A stretch of DNA of 64,000 bases from CBDDKZ01 sp965230415. Lineage in GTDB: Bacteria; Bacteroidota; Bacteroidia; Cytophagales; JAAEPT01. Below are positions 1-8,037 of the stretch, in pieces. The translations under genes and the position numbers were made by a program. Each line of letters opens with the position of its first letter. Position 1 is the stretch's first letter. Where the stretch lies: assembly GCA_965230415.1 (NCBI GenBank), contig CBDDKZ010000005.1, positions 3,162,001 to 3,226,000 on the forward strand. The letters run 5' to 3'. Below the pieces are notes generated by a model. The model was not told the origin of the DNA, made no database searches, and worked only from the letters and a program-made list of their open reading frames with translations.

Positions 1-602
1 GTTGTTAAATTCCATAAGATTTTAAGCGTTTCGATGAAAACTATATTAAGAAATATATTATTGTGAGCTTTATAAAAAAAGCGAACAATTTCAGTTTCCT
101 CCTCATTGGTAAGGAGTTCTGTAATACAATTTCCCAATTGGGTCGATAATGCCTGGTCTCCACTCGTATCTATGCTGAAAAAATCATCGATATACTCAAT
201 TTTTCTGTTATTTGACGAAGTAATATTTTTTAGTGATGATTCGGTAAAAAACGTGAAATCTTTCGAGGCAGCCGAATGCTTTATAGCGGTATAAAGTGCT
301 GCGTGTTGCTGCGTTATATAAATGTCTTTGCAGTTCCATTTGAGTAATTTCTGTAAAGTAGATTCTATTTCTCTTTCTTCTTTAACATCGGGCCAGTGAA
401 AAACTGCCTTTGTTGATTTTGGTTTGTGCTGATATTCAGCATTATATAATATTGAATTAGTGTTATCTAGATATAAAGTTTGTGTGTCCAGCCCTAAGTC
501 GTTAAAAATAGTTTCCGATTTTATCTTGTTTTCATCACAAATTAAATTCCAGTCTTTCTTGTTAAAATTCCGAAACCCTTTAAAAAATGAAGCGTAGTCC
601 AT
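1..602 (-). CDS. methylmalonyl-CoA mutase-like protein, small-subunit type (3' end outside window)
   Basis: An open frame runs on the minus strand from the ATG at 602 to the window edge with no stop, so about 200 N-terminal residues are visible and the C-terminus is missing. The segment FIETLKILWNL near the edge resembles the helix (FxEIAKLRALRxLW-like) of methylmalonyl-CoA mutase subunits, and IDDFFSIDTSGDQ fits the strand before it. The N-terminus is divergent and shorter than usual for the catalytic subunit, so the small (non-cobalamin) subunit is the better guess. That subunit pairs with a B12-binding partner to interconvert succinyl-CoA and methylmalonyl-CoA. The gene is divergent from dnaA across a 358-base AT-rich gap. 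The family call rests on short motifs and is moderate. Confidence 0.6.
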   Translation of the reverse strand, partial: MDYASFFKGFRNFNKKDWNLICDENKIKSETIFNDLGLDTQTLYLDNTNSILYNAEYQHKPKSTKAVFHWPDVKEEREIESTLQKLLKWNCKDIYITQQHAALYTAIKHSAASKDFTFFTESSLKNITSSNNRKIEYIDDFFSIDTSGDQALSTQLGNCITELLTNEEETEIVRFFYKAHNNIFLNIVFIETLKILWNLT

Positions 603-960
603 ATTATAAAAACGTAAGTTCGATTAATTATTGTTACGTAGAGGAGATTTTTGAGTTATTGCATGTAATAAAACTTGTGTTAAGTAATTATTTAGAAAAT
701 AAAAAATTCTTGTTATGAGAAGAGATAATGTACAATCAGTCCTGAGATTTCAATTGGATTATATGAATAACTTTTTGTTATTTTTGAAGAATTTTTTTGT
801 GGATAACTTCTTGTACTCACTCCGATTTAGGGAATTAAAAAGTCAAGAAAATTTCCGTTTTTTTGTTTAAAAAGTTTTTAACAACTTTGAATTCGCTGCC
901 GTTGAAAAAAGCGGGTAAATCACGAATAAAAACAATTATTTAAATTTCTTATATTAACCG
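603..960. other. dnaA upstream region, possible origin or DnaA autoregulatory region
   Basis: This 358-base gap between two divergent genes is very AT-rich, with long A/T runs around 690-720 and 770-800. It holds one perfect DnaA box, and no second perfect 9-mer was found by eye on either strand. It could be part of oriC or only the dnaA promoter and autoregulatory site. No coding frame is convincing. Confidence 0.4.
798..806 (-). promoter_or_regulatory. perfect DnaA box
   Basis: TGTGGATAA on the plus strand is the exact complement of the consensus DnaA box TTATCCACA. It lies about 155 bases upstream of the dnaA start, inside an AT-rich region, as expected for DnaA binding at an origin or the dnaA promoter. 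Confidence 0.6.
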
Positions 961-2382
961 ATGGTAAAAGATTGTAAATCAGTCTGGTATGACTGTTTGG
1001 AGTACATCAAAACGAAGGTAGGGGAACAAAGTTTTAATACTTGGTTCAAGCCTATCGTTCCTTTGAGATTAGAAGGCGATGTTCTTACCATACAGGTACC
1101 CAGTCAGTTCTTTTATGAGTGGCTAGAAGAACATTATGTAAATGTACTTAGAGAGGCCATTGATTTAGAATTGGGCGTTACCGGGAAATTGGAATATTCT
1201 ATTATCGTAGATAGAGGCAATGAAGCAAATAAACCCTACGTAGTAAATATTCCCACAAATAGATTTTCAGGTAATATTAACAACCAACAACAACCAAAAA
1301 ATATTCCTACCAATCCTTTCGAGTTACAAACTTCCAGTGCACTATCTTTCGATTCCCAGTTAAATATTAATTATACTTTCGAAAACCTTATTGAAGGAGA
1401 TTGTAACAGATTAGCTAGATCAGCAGGTATGGCTGTGGCCAATAAACCAGGCGTGACATCCTTTAATCCTCTAATGGTTTATGGTGGTGTTGGTCTTGGA
1501 AAGACACACCTGGCTCAGGCTATAGGTAACGAATTGCAAAAAATTTCTTCTGATAAGCTGGTGTTATATGTTTCTTCAGAGAAATTTGCTAATCAGGTTA
1601 TTGAAGCGTTCAAAAATAACAACATACAGGAATTCGCAAATTTCTATCTTCAGGTAGATGTATTGGTTATTGATGACGTTCAATTCTTAGCTGGTAAGGA
1701 AAAAACACAGGAAATATTCTTTCATATATTTAATCACCTTCATCAGTCTGGTAAACAGATTATCATGACCAGTGATTGCCCTCCTAAAGAACTGAAAGGT
1801 ATGCAGGAGCGACTGATTTCACGTTTTAAATGGGGTTTGTCTGCAGAATTGACACAACCCGATTTTGAAACGCGGATGGCGATTATACTTCATAAAATGG
1901 AACAGGATGGTATCGAGATTCCTAATGAAGTAGTAGAATATTTGGCTTACAGCGTTGAAACAAACGTGCGTGAATTGGAAGGTGTGCTTATCTCACTAAT
2001 AGCACAAGCTTCTTTGAATCAAAAAGAAATTGATCTGGACCTCGCTAAAAAGGCACTTCATAGTATAGTTCAAAATATTGATGTAGAGGTCAATATCGAT
2101 TACATCCAGAAATATGTGGCAAACTATTTTACAGTTACTGTTGACTTACTTAAAGCCAAGACCAGGAAAAGGGAGATTGTGGTAGCCAGACAAGTAGCTA
2201 TGTTCTTAACTAAAGAATTTACCAACATGTCACTTAAATCTATAGGGTATCACTTTGGCGGAAGAGACCATAGTACAGTTATTCATGCCATAAATACTGT
2301 AAACGATATGATGGACACAGATCAGCAATTTTATAATATGATGCAAGATTTACTTAAGAAAGTAAAAATGAAAGCTAGTTAA
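961..2382 (+). CDS. dnaA: chromosomal replication initiator protein DnaA
   Basis: DnaA binds DnaA boxes and, in its ATP form, melts the origin and helps load the helicase. Its 473 residues match the family length. Visible parts are an N-terminal helicase/DnaA-contact domain (about 1-85), a variable Gln/Asn-rich linker (about 100-130) and an AAA+ core with Walker A GGVGLGKT at 175-182 and Walker B VLVIDDVQF at about 234-242. The C-terminal helix-turn-helix domain carries the signature FGGRDHSTV at 432-440, which reads the DnaA box. The ATG at 961 gives a normal N-terminus. A perfect DnaA box lies upstream and a strong terminator follows, so the gene looks monocistronic. Confidence 0.98.
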   Translation: MVKDCKSVWYDCLEYIKTKVGEQSFNTWFKPIVPLRLEGDVLTIQVPSQFFYEWLEEHYVNVLREAIDLELGVTGKLEYSIIVDRGNEANKPYVVNIPTNRFSGNINNQQQPKNIPTNPFELQTSSALSFDSQLNINYTFENLIEGDCNRLARSAGMAVANKPGVTSFNPLMVYGGVGLGKTHLAQAIGNELQKISSDKLVLYVSSEKFANQVIEAFKNNNIQEFANFYLQVDVLVIDDVQFLAGKEKTQEIFFHIFNHLHQSGKQIIMTSDCPPKELKGMQERLISRFKWGLSAELTQPDFETRMAIILHKMEQDGIEIPNEVVEYLAYSVETNVRELEGVLISLIAQASLNQKEIDLDLAKKALHSIVQNIDVEVNIDYIQKYVANYFTVTVDLLKAKTRKREIVVARQVAMFLTKEFTNMSLKSIGYHFGGRDHSTVIHAINTVNDMMDTDQQFYNMMQDLLKKVKMKAS

Positions 2383-2409
2383 TAACAATAGTTAACAACC
2401 TTAATTCCT

Positions 2410-2443
2410 AACCTTCTGCAAAAACACGCAGGAGGTTTTTTTG
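2410..2443 (+). terminator. intrinsic terminator after dnaA
   Basis: A 10-base-pair stem (2410-2419 with 2428-2437, one G-U pair) closes an 8-base loop and runs into a T tract. It ends the dnaA transcript. Confidence 0.8.
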
Positions 2444-2542
2444 TGTTTTGAATTTTACAGCTTTCGACATCTCCGATTGAGCTATCAATTAAAATAAAAG
2501 AGTGCTAGGTCATAAACGCTAATTTTACTTATTTTACTTCTT

Positions 2543-4042
2543 ATGGGAATACGTGCTGTTCTAAGCAAACCTTTTGCCTCTTATGTGCATCGACAGACTC
2601 AAAAGTGGGCATCTGATCCGGTTAATTCACAAAAGAACGTGTTAGAAACTATTGTTGGTCAAGCCAGCAATACGGCATTTGGCAAAGATCACGCTTTTAG
2701 TCACATCAAATCAGCGTCAGACTTTAAAAATAATGTCCCGATAAGTGACTACGAAGGCCTGAAAAAATATGTGGAAAGAGTTGTAGCGGGTGAATCTGAT
2801 ATTTTGTGGCCGGGCTTACCTATCTATTTTGCAAAGACCTCAGGAACTACTTCCGGAGTAAAATATATTCCCATAACAAAAGATTCTATTCCCAATCACA
2901 TAAATAGTGCACGTAATGCCCTGTTGAGCTATGTGCATGAAACAGGAAAAAGTAAATTCCTGGATGGTAAGCTGATATTTTTGTCCGGTAGTCCGGTGTT
3001 AGATATGAACGCAAAAGTTCCTACAGGAAGACTTTCCGGGATCGTAAATCACCATGTGCCCGCTTATTTGCGATCAAATCAAAAACCGACCTATGAGACC
3101 AATTGCATCGAAGATTGGGAACAAAAACTGGATACGATCATAGATGAAACCTTAGGTGCTGATATGACTCTCATTTCCGGAATTCCACCATGGGTACAAA
3201 TGTATTTTGACCGCATTATCGAGCGTACAGGTAAAAGTGTTGGCGATGTATTCAAGAATTTCTCTGTTTTTGTACACGGTGGAGTGAATTTTGAACCATA
3301 TAAACAAAAAATGTTTGAGTCTGTTGGGCGGTCAGTCGATTCTATAGAAACCTATCCTGCGTCTGAGGGCTTTATCGCCTATCAGGATACGCGCAACGAA
3401 GAAGGCTTGTTGATGATGCTTAATTCTGGAATTTTCTTTGAATTCATTCCGGTAGAAGAATATTTTAAAGACAATCCAAGGCGCTTAACTATAGGAGAGG
3501 TAGAGCTTGGAGTCAATTATGCAGTGATTATTAATAGTAATGCCGGTTTATGGGGCTATTCGATAGGAGATACTGTGAAATTCGTTTCCTTAGACCCTTG
3601 TAGAGTGATAGTAACAGGGCGCATTAAACATTTTATTTCGGCATTTGGAGAACATGTTATTGGAGAAGAAGTAGAAAAAGCGATGAATGCGGCCATTTCA
3701 AAGTTCAAAGAAACAGAATTGATTGAGTTTACCGTTGCTCCCAGTGTGAATCCGGAGAAAGGAAACTCCCGTCATGAGTGGTTTGTGTCTTTTGCCACAC
3801 CTCCAAATAACCCGGAGGCTTTTGCCAGCGAATTAGATCGACAGTTGACAACCTTAAATACTTATTACGACGATCTGATAAGTGGAAATATATTACAGCC
3901 TCTTCGGTTGTTTCAGCTTACACCAACGGCTTTTCAAGATTACATGAAGTCTATCGGGAAGTTGGGAGGACAAAATAAAGTACCGAGACTTTCCAATGAT
4001 CGAAAAATTGCCGATGCATTAAAACCATATATATTAGCTTAA
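2543..4042 (+). CDS. GH3 auxin-responsive promoter family protein (acyl-adenylating enzyme-like)
   Basis: This 499-residue protein belongs to the GH3 family of the adenylate-forming (ANL) superfamily. Plant members conjugate amino acids to acyl acids through an acyl-AMP; the substrate of bacterial homologs is not known. The ATP/AMP-binding loop is visible as KTSGTTSG at about 98-105, with a second nucleotide-binding motif YPASEG at 271-276, followed by the family-type IGDTVKF and GRIKHFISAFGEH segments. The stop codon overlaps the dxr start by one base (TAATG), so the two are probably co-transcribed and translationally coupled. Such a gene ahead of dxr and rseP may simply be a conserved Bacteroidota arrangement. 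The family call is firm; the substrate is unknown. Confidence 0.88.
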   Translation: MGIRAVLSKPFASYVHRQTQKWASDPVNSQKNVLETIVGQASNTAFGKDHAFSHIKSASDFKNNVPISDYEGLKKYVERVVAGESDILWPGLPIYFAKTSGTTSGVKYIPITKDSIPNHINSARNALLSYVHETGKSKFLDGKLIFLSGSPVLDMNAKVPTGRLSGIVNHHVPAYLRSNQKPTYETNCIEDWEQKLDTIIDETLGADMTLISGIPPWVQMYFDRIIERTGKSVGDVFKNFSVFVHGGVNFEPYKQKMFESVGRSVDSIETYPASEGFIAYQDTRNEEGLLMMLNSGIFFEFIPVEEYFKDNPRRLTIGEVELGVNYAVIINSNAGLWGYSIGDTVKFVSLDPCRVIVTGRIKHFISAFGEHVIGEEVEKAMNAAISKFKETELIEFTVAPSVNPEKGNSRHEWFVSFATPPNNPEAFASELDRQLTTLNTYYDDLISGNILQPLRLFQLTPTAFQDYMKSIGKLGGQNKVPRLSNDRKIADALKPYILA

Positions 4043-5202
4043 TGGAAATTGCCAAACGTCATATTGCTATTTTGGGCTCAACAGGGTCTATTGGCACTCA
4101 AACGCTCGATGTTATACAACGACATACCGAACGTTTTCAGGTAGAAGTACTAACCGCTCAATCCAATGCTGATTTGTTAATTAAGCAAGCACTGGAATTT
4201 AGACCAAATGTGGTGGTAATAGGCCAGGATGAATTGTACCAACAAGTATTTGACGCGCTCGATCCTCATATGATTAAGGTGTATAGTGGCGAGAGTGCTT
4301 TATGTCATGTGGTACAAATGGAAGAAATTGATGTGGTAGTCACCGCTTTGGTGGGTTATGCCGGTTTGAAACCAACCATAAAAGCTATTGAGGCCGGTAA
4401 ACCGATCGCATTGGCCAATAAAGAAACGATGGTGGTTGCAGGTAGTTTGATTACTACTTTAGCACAACAATATGGCGTAAATATTTATCCGATAGATTCA
4501 GAACATTCAGCTATCTTTCAATGTTTAGTAGGAGAATTTCATAACCCTGTAGAAAAAATAATACTGACTGCTTCAGGAGGCCCTTTTAGAGGGAAGACAC
4601 GTGAAGAATTACTGCATGTTACGAAGCAACAGGCATTAAAGCACCCTAACTGGGATATGGGAGCGAAGATTACGATCGATTCAGCCACCATGATGAATAA
4701 AGGACTGGAAGTGATTGAAGCAAAATGGCTGTTTAACCTCGAAGTTGAGCAGATAGAAGTAGTGGTACATCCGCAATCAATAATTCATTCAATGGTTCAG
4801 TTTCAAGATGGTTCCATAAAGGCACAAATGGGGCTGCCCGATATGCGCATTCCTATTCAGTTTGCCTTAAGTTATCCCGATCGCTTAAACGCAGACTTTC
4901 CAAGGTTTGATTTTAAAGATTTTCCTCAATTAACCTTTGAGCAACCAGATAAAAATACCTTTAAAAATTTACAACTGGCTTACGACGCGCTTGAACAAGG
5001 TGGTAATATGCCTTGTGTGCTCAATGCGGCAAATGAAATTGCGGTTAAGGAATTTTTAAGTGAAAATATTGGTTTCTTGGAAATATCGGATATAATTGCG
5101 CAATCTATGGCAAAAGTAGCGTATATTGCCATACCGACATATGAAGATTATGTAGAATCAGACGCCGAGGCGCGTTCTTTAGCATTAGAATTGATAGATT
5201 AG
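4042..5202 (+). CDS. dxr: 1-deoxy-D-xylulose 5-phosphate reductoisomerase
   Basis: Dxr rearranges and reduces 1-deoxy-D-xylulose 5-phosphate to 2-C-methyl-D-erythritol 4-phosphate using NADPH, the committed step of the non-mevalonate isoprenoid pathway. The NADPH-binding loop GSTGSIG is at 12-18. The segment ANKET starts at 125, metal ligands D152 and E154 sit in PIDSEHS, and MNKGLE gives N219, K220 and E223, equivalent to the metal and substrate residues of the E. coli enzyme. The 386 residues are a normal length. The start overlaps the GH3 stop by one base, and rseP begins on the base after the dxr stop, so the three form an operon. Confidence 0.97.
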   Translation: MEIAKRHIAILGSTGSIGTQTLDVIQRHTERFQVEVLTAQSNADLLIKQALEFRPNVVVIGQDELYQQVFDALDPHMIKVYSGESALCHVVQMEEIDVVVTALVGYAGLKPTIKAIEAGKPIALANKETMVVAGSLITTLAQQYGVNIYPIDSEHSAIFQCLVGEFHNPVEKIILTASGGPFRGKTREELLHVTKQQALKHPNWDMGAKITIDSATMMNKGLEVIEAKWLFNLEVEQIEVVVHPQSIIHSMVQFQDGSIKAQMGLPDMRIPIQFALSYPDRLNADFPRFDFKDFPQLTFEQPDKNTFKNLQLAYDALEQGGNMPCVLNAANEIAVKEFLSENIGFLEISDIIAQSMAKVAYIAIPTYEDYVESDAEARSLALELID

Positions 5203-6540
5203 ATGGGTACAATAATAATGATAAGTCAGTTGCTTACTGCACTGGCTATTTTAGTAGGGGTGCACGAGGCCGGGCACATGATTGCAGCGAAGTATTTTGG
5301 AATGCGTGTGGAGAAATTTTCTATCGGCTTTCCGCCAAAGTTGTTGGGTTTTAAAAAGGGGGAAACAGAGTACTCTCTTGGGTTGATTCCTCTAGGTGGT
5401 TTCGTGAAAATATCCGGCATGGTAGATGAATCTTTCGATACAAAAGACCTGGATAAAGAACCCGAACCATGGGAATTTAGAGCAAAGCCAGCTTGGCAGC
5501 GCCTTATTGTCATGCTCGGAGGAATAATTGTCAATGTAATTACAGGGATAATCGTGTTTATCTTAATTTATTTGGTCTGGGGCAAGCCGTATGTGCCTAA
5601 AGATGCCTTGGCTTACGGTGTGATTCCAAGTGAGTATGGTGAAAAGCTTGGGTTTAAAAATGGGGATCAAATTTTAAAAGTCAATGGGAACGATTATGTA
5701 AGATACGACGAGTTATTTGCACCTGAAGTTTTATATTCGGATAATCCAGAGTATATCGTTAAGCGAGAAATTGGAGGTGCAATAGATACAATCGTTTTTC
5801 CTGACAACTTTTTAGACGAAATGGAAGGCGGTTTCATAACTCCCTCGTTCGAATTTACAGTAGGTAGCTATGAAAGATTAGAATTACCTGAAGATACTGC
5901 AACCAATGCTCAGAAAGCCGGAATTAAGGAAGGTGATCAGATAATAGAGGTCGGTGGAAAAACAATCAAAGCTTTTCACCATTTGTCAGATGCCTTAAAG
6001 GCCTATTCTGATGAAGTTGTGACCATGAAAGTGCAGCGAGGAGATTCGGTGTTAGTAAAGGAAGTGAAAATAGACACTATGCATCATATGGGTATATACC
6101 CTAAACCAAAGGAATTTGATCACGACACCACCACATTTTCTTTTGCTGGAGCGATTAGTCAGGGAGCAAAGGATGCATTTGCCACTGTAACAAATAACAT
6201 CATTGGGCTTGGTAAAATTATCACAGGTAAAGTTTCAGCATCAAAGGGACTGGCCAGCCCAATACGTATAGCTACATTCTTTGGCCCTACATGGGAAGGT
6301 TATAATTTCTGGCGATGGGTCGCAATTCTTTCTATGGTATTAGCTTTTATGAACTTATTGCCTATCCCGGCTCTGGATGGTGGTCATGTTGTATTCTTGT
6401 TGTATGAAATGATATCTGGAAAAAAACCTTCCGATAAATTTATGGAATGGGCTATTAAGGTTGGTTTTATATTGTTGATAAGTATCATTATATTTTCATT
6501 TGGTAATGACATTTATAGAGCCGTCATGGGAAAATTTTAA
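5203..6540 (+). CDS. rseP: site-2 intramembrane zinc metalloprotease RseP
   Basis: RseP-type proteases cut transmembrane anti-sigma factors and remnant signal peptides inside the membrane. The zinc motif HEAGH lies at 21-25 in the first membrane segment, the third zinc ligand is in ALDGGH (D392) near the C-terminus, and a PDZ-like region spans about 235-300. At least four hydrophobic segments are visible. The 445 residues fit the Bacteroidota form. The start chosen directly abuts the dxr stop; an internal ATG at 5218 (residue 6) is an alternative that keeps the whole catalytic helix. Proximity to dxr is common in bacteria. A substrate could be the anti-sigma-like protein encoded at 25.9 kb, but nothing in the sequence shows this. 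Confidence 0.95.
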   Translation: MGTIIMISQLLTALAILVGVHEAGHMIAAKYFGMRVEKFSIGFPPKLLGFKKGETEYSLGLIPLGGFVKISGMVDESFDTKDLDKEPEPWEFRAKPAWQRLIVMLGGIIVNVITGIIVFILIYLVWGKPYVPKDALAYGVIPSEYGEKLGFKNGDQILKVNGNDYVRYDELFAPEVLYSDNPEYIVKREIGGAIDTIVFPDNFLDEMEGGFITPSFEFTVGSYERLELPEDTATNAQKAGIKEGDQIIEVGGKTIKAFHHLSDALKAYSDEVVTMKVQRGDSVLVKEVKIDTMHHMGIYPKPKEFDHDTTTFSFAGAISQGAKDAFATVTNNIIGLGKIITGKVSASKGLASPIRIATFFGPTWEGYNFWRWVAILSMVLAFMNLLPIPALDGGHVVFLLYEMISGKKPSDKFMEWAIKVGFILLISIIIFSFGNDIYRAVMGKF

Positions 6541-6543
6541 TCT

Positions 6544-7890
6544 ATGAAAAAAGGTATTCTCTTTCTTGTATATTTCTTAGTAGTTGGTTTCGTTGCAAAA
6601 GCCGATTTTAATACCATAAAATCCATTCAGGATTCAGTAAGAACGGTTGAGCAAGACGGAGAAAAATTCATTGAATACCTGGTGTCTCCCGGCGAGACAT
6701 TATACCGTATTTCTACAAAATACCAGATCCCCATAACCAGATTAATGGAGATCAATCCGGAATTAACTGAAGGTTTGAAATCAGGGCAGGTTCTATTAAT
6801 CCCCTTGTCTGAAGCTAAAAAACAGTCGAGTAAACCTCAGGTGGCAGCGGTTTCCCAGAAAGTTATTACCGAAGGTGATAAAAAGATTCATGTAGTTGAA
6901 GCCGGAGAAACACTTTATAGTCTTGCCCGCGTATATGGTGTCACCGTGGGGGATTTACTTAAATGGAATGGGATGGAGCTCAAGGCCGGTCAGAAATTGG
7001 TAGTGGGTTATCAGGCTGAAACAGAAAATGTGGACGGCCCTATTGATCAACCGATAAAAGCGGATAAACCTAAAGATGAAACCAGGGCAGATGTTCATAT
7101 ATATACTTCAACAGACCTTCAGGGTGACGAATATACCGTTTACGATTATGATACTAATATGAAACAGGTGCTGATAGTACCGTTCGACCCGCACTTGTAT
7201 TTTTCGGACGCTGATGATGAAATTGCCAAAGTATCACGTATACCAAGAGTAAAGGTACGTGAGGTCTTTCGAAAGCGACTAAATGCATTGTTGGCTCCCA
7301 GAGGATATGAAAGTATCTATCTTTTAGGAGGTAAATCCAAGGATACCTTGACGGATTTGAATAAAATTTATAGTTCTGTCACCTATAATTACCAGGACAT
7401 AATCTATTCTGACAGCTATTTGGAATCCATGGCAAGAACAGAGAAGGAGTCAAAACCCGATACGGAAAAGAAAGAAACGTTTAATATGAAGTCCTGGATC
7501 GATAAAACACGAGAAAAGTTGGTTGATCCGCAGAATGACAAGCAGGCACACCGCGAAAAGTTTATGGGCAAGTATTTCGGCGTTCGTGTAACCGATCCGC
7601 GATTTTGGGATTACTTTGGTCGTAAATACAGTGTGGACTATTATGTCTTCATCAATCAGTTTGAGGTAATTACAGATTATGAACATTGTCTGGACCGTTC
7701 TTCAGGTAATTATCAGCGTTATTTTATTGCTCATTTCTCTATTTTTGACAGAGAAGGAAATCAGATTGCAGGAAATAAGTACAAATTGTACTACGATTCC
7801 AATACCAACAATATTAATAAGATTTGTTCTGATAATATGCTTAAAATCGCCGATAGGGTGATGTTGGAAATACCGCCTTCAAGCGATTAG
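6544..7890 (+). CDS. secreted LysM-domain protein
   Basis: The protein starts with a signal peptide (residues 1-20, cleavage near VAKA-D) and carries two LysM peptidoglycan-binding modules, about 44-88 (SPGETLYRIS) and 115-156 (EAGETLYSLA). The C-terminal 280 residues have no motif I recognise; they contain an acidic Lys/Glu linker near 295-330 and several aromatic-rich strands. It starts 3 bases after rseP ends, so it is probably the last gene of the GH3-dxr-rseP transcript. LysM modules anchor proteins to the cell wall in the periplasm. The C-terminal domain function is unknown. No catalytic motif is visible, so a structural role in the envelope is inference. Confidence 0.8.
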   Translation: MKKGILFLVYFLVVGFVAKADFNTIKSIQDSVRTVEQDGEKFIEYLVSPGETLYRISTKYQIPITRLMEINPELTEGLKSGQVLLIPLSEAKKQSSKPQVAAVSQKVITEGDKKIHVVEAGETLYSLARVYGVTVGDLLKWNGMELKAGQKLVVGYQAETENVDGPIDQPIKADKPKDETRADVHIYTSTDLQGDEYTVYDYDTNMKQVLIVPFDPHLYFSDADDEIAKVSRIPRVKVREVFRKRLNALLAPRGYESIYLLGGKSKDTLTDLNKIYSSVTYNYQDIIYSDSYLESMARTEKESKPDTEKKETFNMKSWIDKTREKLVDPQNDKQAHREKFMGKYFGVRVTDPRFWDYFGRKYSVDYYVFINQFEVITDYEHCLDRSSGNYQRYFIAHFSIFDREGNQIAGNKYKLYYDSNTNNINKICSDNMLKIADRVMLEIPPSSD

Positions 7891-7908
7891 TGCCTTAAGT
7901 TTCTGTAA

Positions 7909-7957
7909 GGATCGATAGTTGAAAAGAATAATACTAAAAGGTATTAGCACTCGATCC
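7909..7957. terminator. nested hairpin between convergent genes
   Basis: GGATCGA at 7909-7915 pairs perfectly with TCGATCC at 7951-7957, and inside it AATAC (7930-7934) pairs with GTATT (7941-7945). It lies between the convergent LysM and PorE-like genes. There is no good T tract, so it may be a Rho-type or processed 3' structure and not a classic terminator. Confidence 0.3.
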
Positions 7958-8037
7958 CGAAAATCAGTGTGCTTTGGATATACTAAAAAAATTGATTTTA
8001 GAACATTGATAGGTTCCCGAATACTTTAATTTGAAAA

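Noticed and set aside
5226..5534. Minus-strand open frame opposite rseP
   Set aside because: It lies fully inside rseP, has no recognisable motif and no spacing or promoter of its own; it mirrors the codons of the real gene.
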